From the NCBI RefSeq assembly GCF_019823065.1, contig NZ_CP081966.1, positions 4,185,501 to 4,249,500 of the forward strand: 64,000 nucleotides of DNA. Direction: 5' to 3'. Source of the stretch: Pseudomonas mosselii. GTDB taxonomy: Bacteria > Pseudomonadota > Gammaproteobacteria > Pseudomonadales > Pseudomonadaceae. This document shows, in pieces, positions 55,559 through 64,000 of the stretch (position 1 is its first letter; every line of letters starts with the position of its first letter). Below the pieces are notes generated by a model that made no database searches, was not told the DNA's origin, and was given only the letters and a program-made list of their open reading frames with translations. The translations under genes and the position numbers were made by a program.

Positions 55559-57180
55559 GTCGCCTCGGCGTCTTTCTCCTAGGCCTGCTGTGGAGCCTCG
55601 CGGCCCAGGCCGAACCGATCCTGCAGGCCAGCGTCGACCGCACGCGCCTGGAAGCCGGCGAAACCCTGGAACTCACCCTCGAGAGTCAGGACGTCACCCA
55701 GTTCGGCAAGCCCGACCTGCGCTCCCTCGAGCCCGACTTCGAGGTGCGCGGCACGCGCCAGCTCAACAGCTTGCATACCCTGGACGGCGAAACCCGCGCC
55801 AGCACCCGCTGGATCATCACCCTGCTGCCCCGGCGCAGCGGCAGCCTGCGCATTCCCGAGCTGCAGCTGGGCCAATCGCGCAGCCAGGCCATCGAACTGC
55901 AGGTGCAGCAGGCCGACAGCCAGCGCCCGGACGCGGCTGCGCAGGTGTTCGTCGAGGCCACCCTGGACAGCAGCGAGGTCTATGTCCAGGCCCAGGCCGT
56001 GCTGACCCTGCGCATCTACCATTCGGTGGCGCTGTACGACGACAGCAGCCTCAGCCCACTGCAGCTGGAAAACGCCAAGGTCGACCCGCTGGGCGAGTCG
56101 CGCACCTACGAGAAGGACATCAACGGCGTGCGTCACGGGGTGATTGAGACCCGTTATGCGATCTATCCGCAACAGAGCGGTAGCCTTGAAGTGCCGCCGC
56201 TGCGCTTCACCGCCACCGCCGCCGACAATGGCGAACAACCGGCCGGCACGCCGCGGGTCGGTCGCCAGGTGCAGGTCAGCTCGCTGCCGCTGCGTCTGAC
56301 GGTCAAGCCGATCCCGGCCAGCTACCCAGCCGACCGCCCTTGGCTGCCGGCCCGCAGCCTGACCCTGGAAGAACACTGGAACCCCGACCCGGAGCGCCAG
56401 CCGACGCAGATCGGCGACTCGCTCACGCGCAACATCACCGTGCGCGCCGAGGGCCTGTCGAGCACCCAGTTGCCGCCACTGCCGGCCACCGAAGCCGCCG
56501 GTCTGCGCCGCTACCCCGACCAGCCGCTGCTGCGCAACGAGATCGGCGAGCGCGGCATGGTCGCCAATCGCGAAGAGCGCGAGGCGCTGGTGCCGACCCA
56601 CGCTGGCGAGCTGGCCTTGCCGGCGCTGGAGGTGACCTGGTGGAACACCCGCGAAGACCATCTGGAGCACAGCAGCCTGCCGGCCCGCACCCTGAACGTG
56701 CAGGACAACCCGGCGCTGAGCGCCGACACCCCGGCCGGCGACGGCAACCTGAGCCCCGGCCCGCTCTGGCCCTGGCAACTGGCCACGCTGGTCCTGGCCC
56801 TGACCACCCTGCTCGGCTTCACCCTGTGGTGGCGGGCCCGCTCGCAACCGGCGGTGCTGCGCGCGGCACAGACCGGCCCGAGCCCGCGCACGCTGCTCGA
56901 TGACCTCAAGCGCGCCTGCCAGGCCAACGACCCGCAGGCCACCCGCCAGGCGCTGGACGCCTGGGCCCGGCAGCAGCCGGAAACCCTGGCCGAGATGGCG
57001 GCGCGCTTCGTGCCGTTGTCCGATGCGCTGGATGGGTTGAATGGCGCGTTGTACAGCGAGAGCGGGCAATACTGGCACGGCGACGAGCTGTGGCGCGCGA
57101 TTGGCGCGATTCCGCCGGCCGAGCAGGTGCTGGCGCCGTCGGGCGAAGCCGGCAGCTTGCCGCCGCTGTATCCCAAGTAG
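55555..57180 (+). CDS. BatD-like protein
   Basis: A 541-residue protein with a signal peptide (MSRLGVFLLGLLWSLAAQAE), a long predicted periplasmic region of beta-rich repeats (QASVDRTRLEAGETLELTLE, VFVEATLDSSEVYVQAQAVL), and one C-terminal membrane helix (about 400-425, WQLATLVLALTTLLGFTLWW). A helical cytoplasmic tail follows. This is the BatD layout (PF13584). It overlaps the preceding stop (ATGA at 55555-55558). The last codons shift to TTG, GAT and GGG, and a REP element follows two bases after the stop, marking the operon end. Confidence 0.88.
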   Translation: MSRLGVFLLGLLWSLAAQAEPILQASVDRTRLEAGETLELTLESQDVTQFGKPDLRSLEPDFEVRGTRQLNSLHTLDGETRASTRWIITLLPRRSGSLRIPELQLGQSRSQAIELQVQQADSQRPDAAAQVFVEATLDSSEVYVQAQAVLTLRIYHSVALYDDSSLSPLQLENAKVDPLGESRTYEKDINGVRHGVIETRYAIYPQQSGSLEVPPLRFTATAADNGEQPAGTPRVGRQVQVSSLPLRLTVKPIPASYPADRPWLPARSLTLEEHWNPDPERQPTQIGDSLTRNITVRAEGLSSTQLPPLPATEAAGLRRYPDQPLLRNEIGERGMVANREEREALVPTHAGELALPALEVTWWNTREDHLEHSSLPARTLNVQDNPALSADTPAGDGNLSPGPLWPWQLATLVLALTTLLGFTLWWRARSQPAVLRAAQTGPSPRTLLDDLKRACQANDPQATRQALDAWARQQPETLAEMAARFVPLSDALDGLNGALYSESGQYWHGDELWRAIGAIPPAEQVLAPSGEAGSLPPLYPK

Positions 57181-57182
57181 CC

Positions 57183-57212
57183 TCATCGCGGGGCAAGCCC
57201 GCTCCCACGGCC
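57183..57212. repeat. Single REP element after the Bat operon
   Basis: CATCGCGGGGCAAGCCCGCT CCCACGG, same class as at 2612 and 36630, then CCCCGCGATGAG, which can pair back with the start of the element. It sits between batD and sbcD. Confidence 0.8.
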
Positions 57213-57276
57213 CCGCGATGAGTTACCATAGCGCCCTAATCCAAACGCCCCCTGCCGCTCACCCAACGGATCTTCC

Positions 57277-58515
57277 ATGCGTCTGTTTCACACCTCCGAC
57301 TGGCACCTGGGCCAGAGCCTGCATGGCCAGGAACGCGATTTCGAACACGCCTGTTTCATTGACTGGCTGCTCGGCCAGCTGCGCCTGCGCCAACCCGACG
57401 CGCTGCTGATCGCCGGCGACATCTTCGACACGGTCAACCCGCCGGTCAAAGCCCAGGAGCGTCTCTACGACTTCATTGTCCAGGCCCACGAGCAACAGCC
57501 CAAGCTGGATATCGTGATGATCGCTGGCAACCACGACTCCGGCTCGCGCATCGAGCTGCCGGCGCCACTGATGCGCCGCCTGCGCACCCACGCCCTGGGC
57601 CGGGTGCACTGGCTAGACGAGGGCCAGCTGGACACCGAGCGACTGCTGATCCCGTTGACCAACGCCCGTGGCAAGGTCGGCGCCTGGTGCCTGGCCCTGC
57701 CCTTCCTGCGCCCCGCCGAAGTCACCGGCCCCGCGCTGGGGGACGACTACCTGCAGGGCATCAACCAGGTCCATGAGCAACTGATCGCCGCGGCGCAGAA
57801 GAAGCGCAAGAAAGACCAGGCACTGGTCGCCATCAGCCACGCGCACATGGCCGGCGGCAGCATCTCGGAAGACTCCGAGCGCAGCCTGATCATCGGCAAC
57901 GCCGAGGCCTTGCCGGCCAGGCTGTTCGACAAGGCCATCAGCTATGTCGCCCTCGGCCACCTGCACAAGCCGCAGAAGGTCAACCGCGAAAACCGTATCC
58001 GCTACAGCGGCGCGCCGATCCCGTTGTCGTTCGCCGAGATCAACTACCCGCACCAGGTCCTGGAGGTGGAGCTGGACGGTGCCGAGCTGGTCAGTGTCGA
58101 GCCGCGTCCGGTGCCCCGCGCGGTGGCCCTGCAACGGGTCGGGCCGGCGCCGCTGGGCGAATTGCTCGAACAGCTCGGGCAACTGCCGGTGATCGACCTG
58201 CTCGAAGACCCCAACCGCCAGCCCTGGCTGGAAGTGCGGGTGCGCCTGGACGAGCCGCAGCCCGACCTGCGCCAGCAGATCGAAGGCGCCCTGCAGGGCA
58301 AGGCCGTGCGCCTGGTGCGCATCAGCGCCGAATACGCCGGCAGCGGCCGCGCCGAGGACGACGAGCACGCCTTCGTCGAGCTGGCCCAGATGACCCCGCA
58401 GGACCTGTTCGGCCGTGCCTGGGAGCAGGCCTATGGCAACCCCGCCGACGACCAGGCCCTGGCCGATTTCGCCGAATTGCTGCAGGACGTCCTGCAAGAG
58501 GAGGAGCAGGCATGA
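57277..58515 (+). CDS. sbcD: SbcD, nuclease subunit of SbcCD
   Basis: A 412-residue Mre11-type nuclease. Phosphoesterase motifs: HTSDWHLGQSLHG (Asp8, His10), LLIAGDIFDTVNPP (Asp49 region), MIAGNHDSGSRIE, and later SHAHMAGG and ALGHLHKPQ carrying the remaining metal-binding histidines. With SbcC it cleaves hairpins and long palindromes and trims protein-blocked ends. ATG 57277 (MRLFHTSDWHL) is the family start. Its stop overlaps the sbcC start by four bases (ATGA at 58512-58515), so the two subunits are coupled. Confidence 0.96.
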   Translation: MRLFHTSDWHLGQSLHGQERDFEHACFIDWLLGQLRLRQPDALLIAGDIFDTVNPPVKAQERLYDFIVQAHEQQPKLDIVMIAGNHDSGSRIELPAPLMRRLRTHALGRVHWLDEGQLDTERLLIPLTNARGKVGAWCLALPFLRPAEVTGPALGDDYLQGINQVHEQLIAAAQKKRKKDQALVAISHAHMAGGSISEDSERSLIIGNAEALPARLFDKAISYVALGHLHKPQKVNRENRIRYSGAPIPLSFAEINYPHQVLEVELDGAELVSVEPRPVPRAVALQRVGPAPLGELLEQLGQLPVIDLLEDPNRQPWLEVRVRLDEPQPDLRQQIEGALQGKAVRLVRISAEYAGSGRAEDDEHAFVELAQMTPQDLFGRAWEQAYGNPADDQALADFAELLQDVLQEEEQA

Positions 58516-61500
58516 AGATCCTCGCCATCCGCCTGAAGAACCTGGCCTCGCTGGCCGGCCCGATCGATATCGACTTCACCGCCGAGCCCCTGGCCAGCGC
58601 CGGCCTGTTCGCCATCACCGGCCCCACCGGCGCCGGCAAGAGCACCCTGCTCGACGCCCTGTGCCTGGCGCTGTTCGGCAGCGTGCCGCGCTTGAACGAC
58701 ATCGCCCGGGAAGCCAAGGTCCCGGACGCCGATGGCGAGATCCCCACCTCGGATCCGCGCAACCTGCTGCGTCGCGGCACTGGCAGCGGCTTCGCCGAGG
58801 TCGATTTCGTCGGCATCGACGGCGGCCGCTACCGCGCCCGCTGGGAAGCCAACCGCGCTCGCGAAAAGGCCACCGGCAAACTGCAGAACAGCCGCCAGAG
58901 CCTCTACGACCTGGACAGCGAGCAACTGCTGGGCAGCGGCAAGAACGAATACAAGCAACTGGTCGAGGCGCGCCTGGGCCTGAACTTCGAGCAGTTCACC
59001 CGCGCGGTGATGCTGGCCCAGAGCGAATTCGGTGCCTTCCTCAAGACCGACGACCGTGAGCGCAGCGAACTGCTGGAAAAACTCACCAACACCGCAATCT
59101 ACACCCGCCTGGGCCAACGCGCCTTCAGCAAGGCGCGGGAAACCGGCGAGGTTCACAACGACCTGAAGAAGCAGGCCGAGCACCTGCTGCCAATGGAAGC
59201 CGAAGCCCGCGCCGCCCTCGACCAGGCACTGGAACAGGCCCAGCAGCAGCTCAAGGCCGAACAGGCGCGCCAGCGCCAGCTGGAACAGCAGCGCACCTGG
59301 TTTGCCGAACAGCAGCGCCTGCAGGCGCTGCACAGTGAAGCCGGCACGGCCCTGCAAAACGCGGAACACGAGTGGCAACAACTGGCCGAACAGCGCGTCG
59401 ACCTGCAACGCCTGGAACGCCTGGCGCCCCAGCGCCACCAGTTCCACCGTCAGCAGCACCTGGCCGCGCAACTGGCCCCGGTACTGGCCGATATCGACCA
59501 GCAACAGCGCCAGCACACCGAACTGCAGCAACACACCGACGCGCTGCAGCTGGCCCTGGAAACGGCCCGCCAGCACCTGATCGAGCACCAGGCCCTGCAC
59601 GGCGAAAACGCCCCGCGCCTGCGCCAGGCCTTTGCTGCCCAGGGCGACCTGGCGCGCCTGGACAAGGAGCTTGCCGAGCAACGTGAAGCCTGCACCCGGG
59701 TCGAACAGGAAGTCGGTACAGCCCAGCAGCAACTGCTGCAGCTGGAGGACAGCCAGCAGCGCAGCCTGCAACAACTGGCTCGGATCGACAGCGCCCTGGC
59801 CGAGAGCGAAGCACTCGGCAGCCTGGCCGACGCCTGGCAAGCCTACCTGCCGCAGCTCAAACAGGTGATGCTGATCGGCGGCCGCCTGGCCAAGGGCCGC
59901 GAAGAGCTGCCCGGCCTGCAGGCCCAAGCCAGTCAGGCCAACGCCCAACTGCAAGCCCAGCGCGAGCATTTCGAGTTGCTGTTCCGCGAGGCCGGGGCCG
60001 AACCCCAGGCGCTGGCCGAGCAGATCGACCTGCTCGGCGCCATGCTCCAGGACAACCGTAAGCAGCAACGCGCGGTCGAGGAGCTGTCGCGCCTGCATGG
60101 CCGCGAAATGGAACTGCGCAACGGCCTCGATGCGCTGCGCGAGCGCCAACAATTGGCCATGCAGCAACGCCAGCAACTGATCGGTGAAGGCACGGCGGCC
60201 AAGGCCGAACTGGAGGGCGCCGAGCAGGCGCTGACCCTGACCCGCCAGTTGCTCGAGCGCCAGCGCCTGGCCCGCAACACCAGCGTCGAGGAACTGCGCG
60301 CCCAGCTGCGCGATGGCGAGCCCTGCCCGGTGTGCGGCAGCGCCGAGCATCCGTTCCATCAGCCCGAAGCGTTGCTGCACAGCCTCGGGCGCCACGACCA
60401 GGCCGAGGAAGCGGCGGCGCAGCAGCAGGTCGAACAGCTCAATACCCGGTTGGTGGAGCTGCGCACCCAGCTGGGCGTGGTCAACGCCCAGCTCAAGGAT
60501 TACCAGCAGCAACAGCAGCAGTTGGGCGAGCAGCTGCAGCCCGTCCTCGAGCAGGTCCAGGCCCATGCCTTGTGGCCAGCGCTGGCGCCGCAGGACGACA
60601 GCGGCCGGGGCAAGTGGCTCGACGGCCAGTTGCGCCGCCTCGGCGACGAGATCGACCGCGACGAGAAACGCCAGGGCGCCCTGCTCGCCCTGCAAAAGGA
60701 CGCCGCGCGCCTCACCCAGCAATTGCAGGCCGCAGGCGAAGCACAGCAACAGGCCCAGCGCCACCTTGACCAGCAGCACCAGGCCCTGGCCGCCGACGAG
60801 CAGCAACTCGCGCAGGCCCTCGAAAGTCTCGAAAGCGTGCTGCCCCCGGACATTCTCCAGGCCCTGCGCGACGACCCGGCCAATGCGTTCCTCGGCCTCG
60901 ACCAGCAGATTGCCCAACGCCGTCAGCAACTCGACCTGCGCAAGGACGAGCAGGAAGAACAGCAGGCTCGCCAGGTCCAGCTGGACAAACAGCGCGATCA
61001 GCAACAGGCGCGCCTGCACAGCCAGCAACAGCTGCAACAGAAGCTTGCCGTGCTGGACGAACAACGCCGCCAGGCCCAGGCCACCCTGGGCGAACTGCTC
61101 GGCGATCAGCCCAGCGCCGAAGCCTGGCAGCAGCACATGGACACCCAGCTGGAGCAGGCCCGCGCCGCCGAGGCAGACAGCGCCCGGCAATTGCAGGCGC
61201 TGCACACACAAGGTGTGCAACTGGCCGGCGAACTCAAGGCCAACCAGCAGCGCCAACAGGCACTGGAGCAGGAGCACCAGCAGCTGCAGGGCGAAATCGC
61301 CCAGTGGCGCAGCGAACACCCGGAACTGGACGACGCCGGCCTCGACCGCCTGCTGGCCATCGACGACAGCCAGGTGGGCGAGCTGCGCCAACGCCTGCAG
61401 GCCGCGGAAAAAGCTGTCGAGCAAGGCCGCGTGTTGCTAGGGGAGCGTGAACAGCAACTGCAGCAACACACCGCACAAGCCCACGGCGAACTGTCCGTCG

Positions 61501-62156
61501 AAGCGCTGGAAACCGCCCTCGCCGAGCTGGCCGTGCAGCTGTCAGCCCAGGAGCAGCAATGCGCTGAGCTGCGCGCCCAACAAGCCGAGGACCAGCGCCG
61601 GCAACAGGCCAGCCAGGCCCTGGCCGAACAGATCGACCAGGCCTACCAGCAATGGCAACGTTGGGCACGCCTGAATGCATTGATCGGCTCGGCCTCGGGC
61701 GATGTGTTCCGCAAGATTGCCCAGGGCTACAACCTCGACCTGCTGCTGCACCACGCCAACAGCCAGTTGCGCCAGCTGGCCCGGCGATATCGCCTCAAGC
61801 GCGGCGGCAGCGCCCTGGGCCTGCTGGTGCTGGACACCGAGATGGGCGACGAGCTGCGTTCGGTGCATTCGCTGTCGGGCGGCGAGACCTTCCTGGTGTC
61901 GCTGGCCCTGGCCCTGGGCCTGGCATCCATGGCGTCGAGCACCCTGCGTATCGAATCGCTGTTCATCGACGAAGGCTTCGGCAGCCTCGACCCCGAGTCG
62001 CTGCAACTGGCCATGGACGCCCTCGACGGCCTGCAGGCCCAGGGGCGCAAGGTGGCGGTGATCTCCCACGTGCAGGAGATGCACGAGCGCATTCCGGTGC
62101 AGATCCAGGTGCGCCGCCAGGGCAATGGCCTGAGCGACGTGCAGGTGTGCGGGTGA
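58512..62156 (+). CDS. sbcC: SbcC, ATPase/coiled-coil subunit of SbcCD
   Basis: A 1214-residue Rad50-type SMC-like ATPase. Walker A is GPTGAGKST (37-45). Two long Gln/Glu/Leu-rich coiled coils follow on either side of a zinc hook, CPVC at Cys605-Cys608 (DGEPCPVCGSAEHPF), close to the exact middle. The ABC signature LSGGE is at 1121-1125, then Walker B in LFIDEGFGSLDPESLQ. All motifs are intact. The Gln-rich coiled coil creates long false frames on the opposite strand. Its stop overlaps the GTG start of the glutathione-transferase gene (GTGA at 62153-62156). Confidence 0.96.
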   Translation: MKILAIRLKNLASLAGPIDIDFTAEPLASAGLFAITGPTGAGKSTLLDALCLALFGSVPRLNDIAREAKVPDADGEIPTSDPRNLLRRGTGSGFAEVDFVGIDGGRYRARWEANRAREKATGKLQNSRQSLYDLDSEQLLGSGKNEYKQLVEARLGLNFEQFTRAVMLAQSEFGAFLKTDDRERSELLEKLTNTAIYTRLGQRAFSKARETGEVHNDLKKQAEHLLPMEAEARAALDQALEQAQQQLKAEQARQRQLEQQRTWFAEQQRLQALHSEAGTALQNAEHEWQQLAEQRVDLQRLERLAPQRHQFHRQQHLAAQLAPVLADIDQQQRQHTELQQHTDALQLALETARQHLIEHQALHGENAPRLRQAFAAQGDLARLDKELAEQREACTRVEQEVGTAQQQLLQLEDSQQRSLQQLARIDSALAESEALGSLADAWQAYLPQLKQVMLIGGRLAKGREELPGLQAQASQANAQLQAQREHFELLFREAGAEPQALAEQIDLLGAMLQDNRKQQRAVEELSRLHGREMELRNGLDALRERQQLAMQQRQQLIGEGTAAKAELEGAEQALTLTRQLLERQRLARNTSVEELRAQLRDGEPCPVCGSAEHPFHQPEALLHSLGRHDQAEEAAAQQQVEQLNTRLVELRTQLGVVNAQLKDYQQQQQQLGEQLQPVLEQVQAHALWPALAPQDDSGRGKWLDGQLRRLGDEIDRDEKRQGALLALQKDAARLTQQLQAAGEAQQQAQRHLDQQHQALAADEQQLAQALESLESVLPPDILQALRDDPANAFLGLDQQIAQRRQQLDLRKDEQEEQQARQVQLDKQRDQQQARLHSQQQLQQKLAVLDEQRRQAQATLGELLGDQPSAEAWQQHMDTQLEQARAAEADSARQLQALHTQGVQLAGELKANQQRQQALEQEHQQLQGEIAQWRSEHPELDDAGLDRLLAIDDSQVGELRQRLQAAEKAVEQGRVLLGEREQQLQQHTAQAHGELSVEALETALAELAVQLSAQEQQCAELRAQQAEDQRRQQASQALAEQIDQAYQQWQRWARLNALIGSASGDVFRKIAQGYNLDLLLHHANSQLRQLARRYRLKRGGSALGLLVLDTEMGDELRSVHSLSGGETFLVSLALALGLASMASSTLRIESLFIDEGFGSLDPESLQLAMDALDGLQAQGRKVAVISHVQEMHERIPVQIQVRRQGNGLSDVQVCG

Positions 62157-62746
62157 TCCTCTACTCGTTCCGCCGCTGCCCCTGGGCCATGCGCGCGCGC
62201 CTGGCACTGCGCTACGCCGGCTGCGACGTACAGGTCCACGAGGTGAAGATGAAGGAAAAGCCGGCCGAGCTGCTGGCACTGTCGCCCAAGGGCACGGTGC
62301 CGGTGCTCGATACCGGGGATGCGGTGCTGGAGGAAAGCCTGGACATCATGCGCTGGGCGCTGGCCCGACATGACCCCGAGGACTGGCGCCTGCAGGCAGA
62401 CCCCGCCGCCGCGCGGCAGGCCGAAACGCTGATCGCGCGCAACGATGGCACCTTCAAGGCGCAAGTGAACTTGTACAAGTACGCCGAGCGCTACCCCGAG
62501 CACACCCGGGCGCACTACCGCGCCCAAGCCGAGCCTTGGCTGGCCGAGCTGGAACGTCTGCTCGAAGGCAGACCCTATCTGCTGGCCGCTCACCCAAGCC
62601 TGGCCGACGCCGCCTTGCTGCCCCTGATGCGCCAGTTTGCCGGGGTCGAACCCGAATGGTTCACCGAGGCGGCTTATCCGCGGTTGCGCAGCTGGTTGCA
62701 GGGCTGGCTGGCATCGCCGCTGTTCAAGGCCGTGATGGCCAAGTGA
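62153..62746 (+). CDS. Glutathione S-transferase-like protein
   Basis: A 197-residue protein starting MILYSFRRCPWAMRARLALR with GTG 62153 overlapping the sbcC stop. The thioredoxin-fold N-terminus has a CPWA motif at Cys9, as in omega-, beta- or glutaredoxin-2-like GSTs that act through cysteine, then VPVLDTGDAVLEESLDIM, the glutathione gamma-glutamyl contact. A helical C-terminal domain follows (HPSLADAALLPLMRQFAGVE, the N-capping box). It is translationally tied to sbcDC, an association without an evident functional reason. Confidence 0.88.
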   Translation: MILYSFRRCPWAMRARLALRYAGCDVQVHEVKMKEKPAELLALSPKGTVPVLDTGDAVLEESLDIMRWALARHDPEDWRLQADPAAARQAETLIARNDGTFKAQVNLYKYAERYPEHTRAHYRAQAEPWLAELERLLEGRPYLLAAHPSLADAALLPLMRQFAGVEPEWFTEAAYPRLRSWLQGWLASPLFKAVMAK

Positions 62747-62759
62747 GACAGCGTGTCGC

Positions 62760-62822
62760 TCAAAGCGCCAGGATCGGCGCGGACATCAACAACAGCACTA
62801 CCGCCGTGATACGCCACATCAT
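62760..62822 (-). CDS. Possible 20-residue membrane micropeptide
   Basis: The frame reads MMWRITAVVLLLMSAPILAL and stops at TGA. It is one hydrophobic segment with a single Arg near the start, which fits a micropeptide or the remnant of a signal sequence. GGGGCAGAGC precedes the double ATG. The length is too short for statistical support, so it may be spurious. It is convergent with the GST gene, 13 bp beyond its stop. Confidence 0.3.
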   Translation of the reverse strand: MMWRITAVVLLLMSAPILAL

Positions 62823-62903
62823 GCTCTGCCCCTTTGGCGAGTCAAAAATTTAGCGTCAAATTAAATCACATGGCGTTGTGCTATTACCAATGGCTTTACA
62901 CAC

Positions 62904-63080
62904 TCAATTGGCATGCTTGCTCAGGGCGGCGTGGAAATGCGCGCTCTGCTGCAGGTATTTCTGGGTGTAGCTGTGGGTGTTGGACGCCTTGGCGCTTTGC
63001 TCCAGCTGGGCGTGGGCCGGCAGTACGACGGAGGCGGAGATGGCGGAAGCGGCGATGACCGGGAAGAGATTGAAGTTCAT
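62904..63080 (-). CDS. Small putative periplasmic protein
   Basis: A 58-residue protein with a signal peptide (MNFNLFPVIAASAISASVVL, cleavage after LPAHA). The mature part has about 33 residues with His, Gln, Ser and Tyr (QLEQSAKASNTHSYTQKYLQ). It starts at ATG 63080 with GAGGTC about eight bases upstream. The frame is open 27 codons further but without coding character. No family is recognised. Base composition is lower in GC than neighbours. It is convergent with the GST gene and sits between it and the lactonase. Confidence 0.55.
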   Translation of the reverse strand: MNFNLFPVIAASAISASVVLPAHAQLEQSAKASNTHSYTQKYLQQSAHFHAALSKHAN

Positions 63081-63212
63081 GTGGGCTGACCTCGACTTCG
63101 GTGGTTGACGTTGGCCCGTCGGGGGCCTTGGGTCAAAACTTACGCCGATGGACTCGACCACTGAAATTCATTGCAGCAGTAGCGATTATCACGCCTATCG
63201 ATAATTGGAAGC

Positions 63213-63339
63213 CCCCCTGTGGGAGCGGCCTTGCGTCGCGAAAGGGCCGCACAGCGGCCCCGGCGATTCTTGCGTCAACGCTGAAATTCTGGGGCTGTTA
63301 CGCAGCCCATTCGCGACGCAAGGCCGCTCCCACAGGGGG
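63213..63339. repeat. Large inverted REP pair (GCGTCGCGAA type)
   Basis: CCCCCTGTGGGAGCGGCCTT at 63213 continues GCGTCGCGAA. Its exact complement ends at 63339, giving 30-bp perfect arms with a 67-bp spacer. The spacer has its own short hairpin, GGGCCGC/GCGGCCC. It lies just after the lactonase stop. Confidence 0.9.
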
Positions 63340-63362
63340 CGAGACAACCCGGCGGAGGATGA

Positions 63363-64000
63363 TCACTCCAGAAACTTGAGGTCCGAAGGCGCCTGCTGGG
63401 GCAGTTTCTGCACCGTATCCCCCAACTTGCCGCTGCGCGGGTCGCGGCGCATGACCACGATCTGGTTGCTCTTCTGGTTCGCCACCAGCAGGTAGTTGCC
63501 ATCCGGGTCGAGGGCAAACTCCCGGGGATGGTCGCCTTCCACCGAACGGCGCTGCAGCAGGGTGAGCCGGCCATCGTCCTTGCCCACGGCATACACCACG
63601 ATCTCGTTGGCCGTGCCACGATTGCTGACATAGAGGAAACGCCCATCGGCCGACAGGTGCAGGCCGCCCGCGGCCTTCGCCGCGAAGTCCTTGCTTTCGG
63701 TCAGCGGCAGGCGCTGGCGCTCGGTCAGCGCGCCGTCCTGCACATCGAACACCACCACCTCGGCGCTCATCTCCAGGGTCAGGTAGGCATGCCGGCCCTT
63801 TGCGTCGAACAGCAGGTGACGTGGGCCGCTACCTGGTGGCAGTGTCACCGAGGGCGGGATCGCCGGGCTCAGCGGATGCTCGGGGCTGGCGCCGTCATAG
63901 CGGTAGATGAACACCTTGTCGGCGCCCAGATCGCTGGCGTACAGGTGGCGGCCATCGGGCGACAGCACCAGCGAATGCACATGGGCACCGGCCTGGCGCT
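63363..64000 (-). CDS. Lactonase-family beta-propeller protein, N-terminal part outside the window
   Basis: The C-terminal ~212 residues of a seven-bladed propeller of the 6-phosphogluconolactonase/YbhE type (PF10282). Repeated blade motifs are visible: LSPDGRHLYASDLGADKVFI, GPRHLLFDAKGRHAYLTLE, GLHLSADGRFLYVSNRG and HPREFALDPDGNYLLVANQ. The frame continues to the window edge with RQAGAHVHSL before the first shown Val/Met, so the gene starts beyond 64000. Full-length relatives have 330-390 residues. Expected substrate is a sugar lactone, possibly 6-phosphogluconolactone, but family members differ and specificity cannot be inferred. REP elements follow its stop. Confidence 0.9.
   Translation of the reverse strand, partial: RQAGAHVHSLVLSPDGRHLYASDLGADKVFIYRYDGASPEHPLSPAIPPSVTLPPGSGPRHLLFDAKGRHAYLTLEMSAEVVVFDVQDGALTERQRLPLTESKDFAAKAAGGLHLSADGRFLYVSNRGTANEIVVYAVGKDDGRLTLLQRRSVEGDHPREFALDPDGNYLLVANQKSNQIVVMRRDPRSGKLGDTVQKLPQQAPSDLKFLE

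Noticed and set aside
58431..61424. 997-codon minus-strand open frame
   Set aside because: Antisense to the Gln-rich coiled coil of sbcC; a Leu/Gln/Ala-rich artefact with no domains.

Overview
The window looks like chromosomal DNA of a Pseudomonas of the P. putida group. It is GC-rich with strongly G/C-ending codons, has the REP palindromes typical of that group in at least six intergenic gaps, and shows Pseudomonas-specific neighbourhoods: acnA next to aer, sigX-oprF with cmpX-crfX-cmaX, ppsA divergent from ppsR, and nasS-nasT-nasA with a fused phosphatase/kinase. The lhgR-lhgO pair resembles the arrangement described for P. putida W619. Species assignment is inference from gene content; no search was run.

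Layout. 1-10.9 kb: housekeeping and stress genes (acnA, a CPBP protease, aer, an RluA-type pseudouridine synthase, a small unknown gene behind a near-perfect LexA box, a glutaredoxin-like protein, an ammonium transporter, a yqjD/yqjE/yqjK-like trio, a dGTPase). 11.2-15.5 kb: a BvgA/BvgS-like phosphorelay pair. 15.5-24.8 kb: yggL, dacB, a 1362-bp IS256-type element with 8-bp target duplication inserted into a palindromic repeat, a CHASE-PAS-GGDEF cyclase, rlmKL and rmf. 24.8-30.8 kb: pyrD and the nitrate control genes nasS, nasT, an ANTAR-type attenuated leader, nasA and a PP2C/kinase fusion. 30.8-36.6 kb: oprF, sigX, cmpX, crfX, cmaX, rraA and an alpha/beta hydrolase. 36.7-45.1 kb: ppsA, ppsR and the large NAD-glutamate dehydrogenase. 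45.3-49.2 kb: a small unknown gene and lhgR-lhgO-MHS transporter with two matching operators. 49.2-50.1 kb: a striking non-coding symmetric element. 50.4-57.2 kb: a MoxR/DUF58/Bat operon with overlapping genes. 57.3-62.7 kb: sbcD-sbcC-GST. 62.7-64 kb: two tiny ORFs, a REP pair and a lactonase that runs off the edge.

Functional themes. Nitrogen: Amt, NasS/NasT with a leader terminator controlling nasA, GdhB. Carbon: acnA, ppsA/ppsR, lhgO. Envelope: OprF/SigX regulon, DacB, Bat proteins. Genome stability: SbcCD, dGTPase and an SOS-box gene. Regulation: BvgAS-like phosphorelay, a c-di-GMP cyclase, FadR-type LhgR.

Most interesting object: positions 49185-50072, about 0.9 kb, is built as (GATCTT)16.7, a ~275-bp copy, (GACTTT)8, a second copy in inverted orientation, then (AAGATC)13.7. 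Each copy is a string of local hairpins. Where the two copies differ, several differences are compensatory (base pairs kept, bases changed, stem length kept). This suggests a folded RNA or DNA structure under constraint rather than junk. A shorter relative flanks the IS element at 17.6-19.2 kb.
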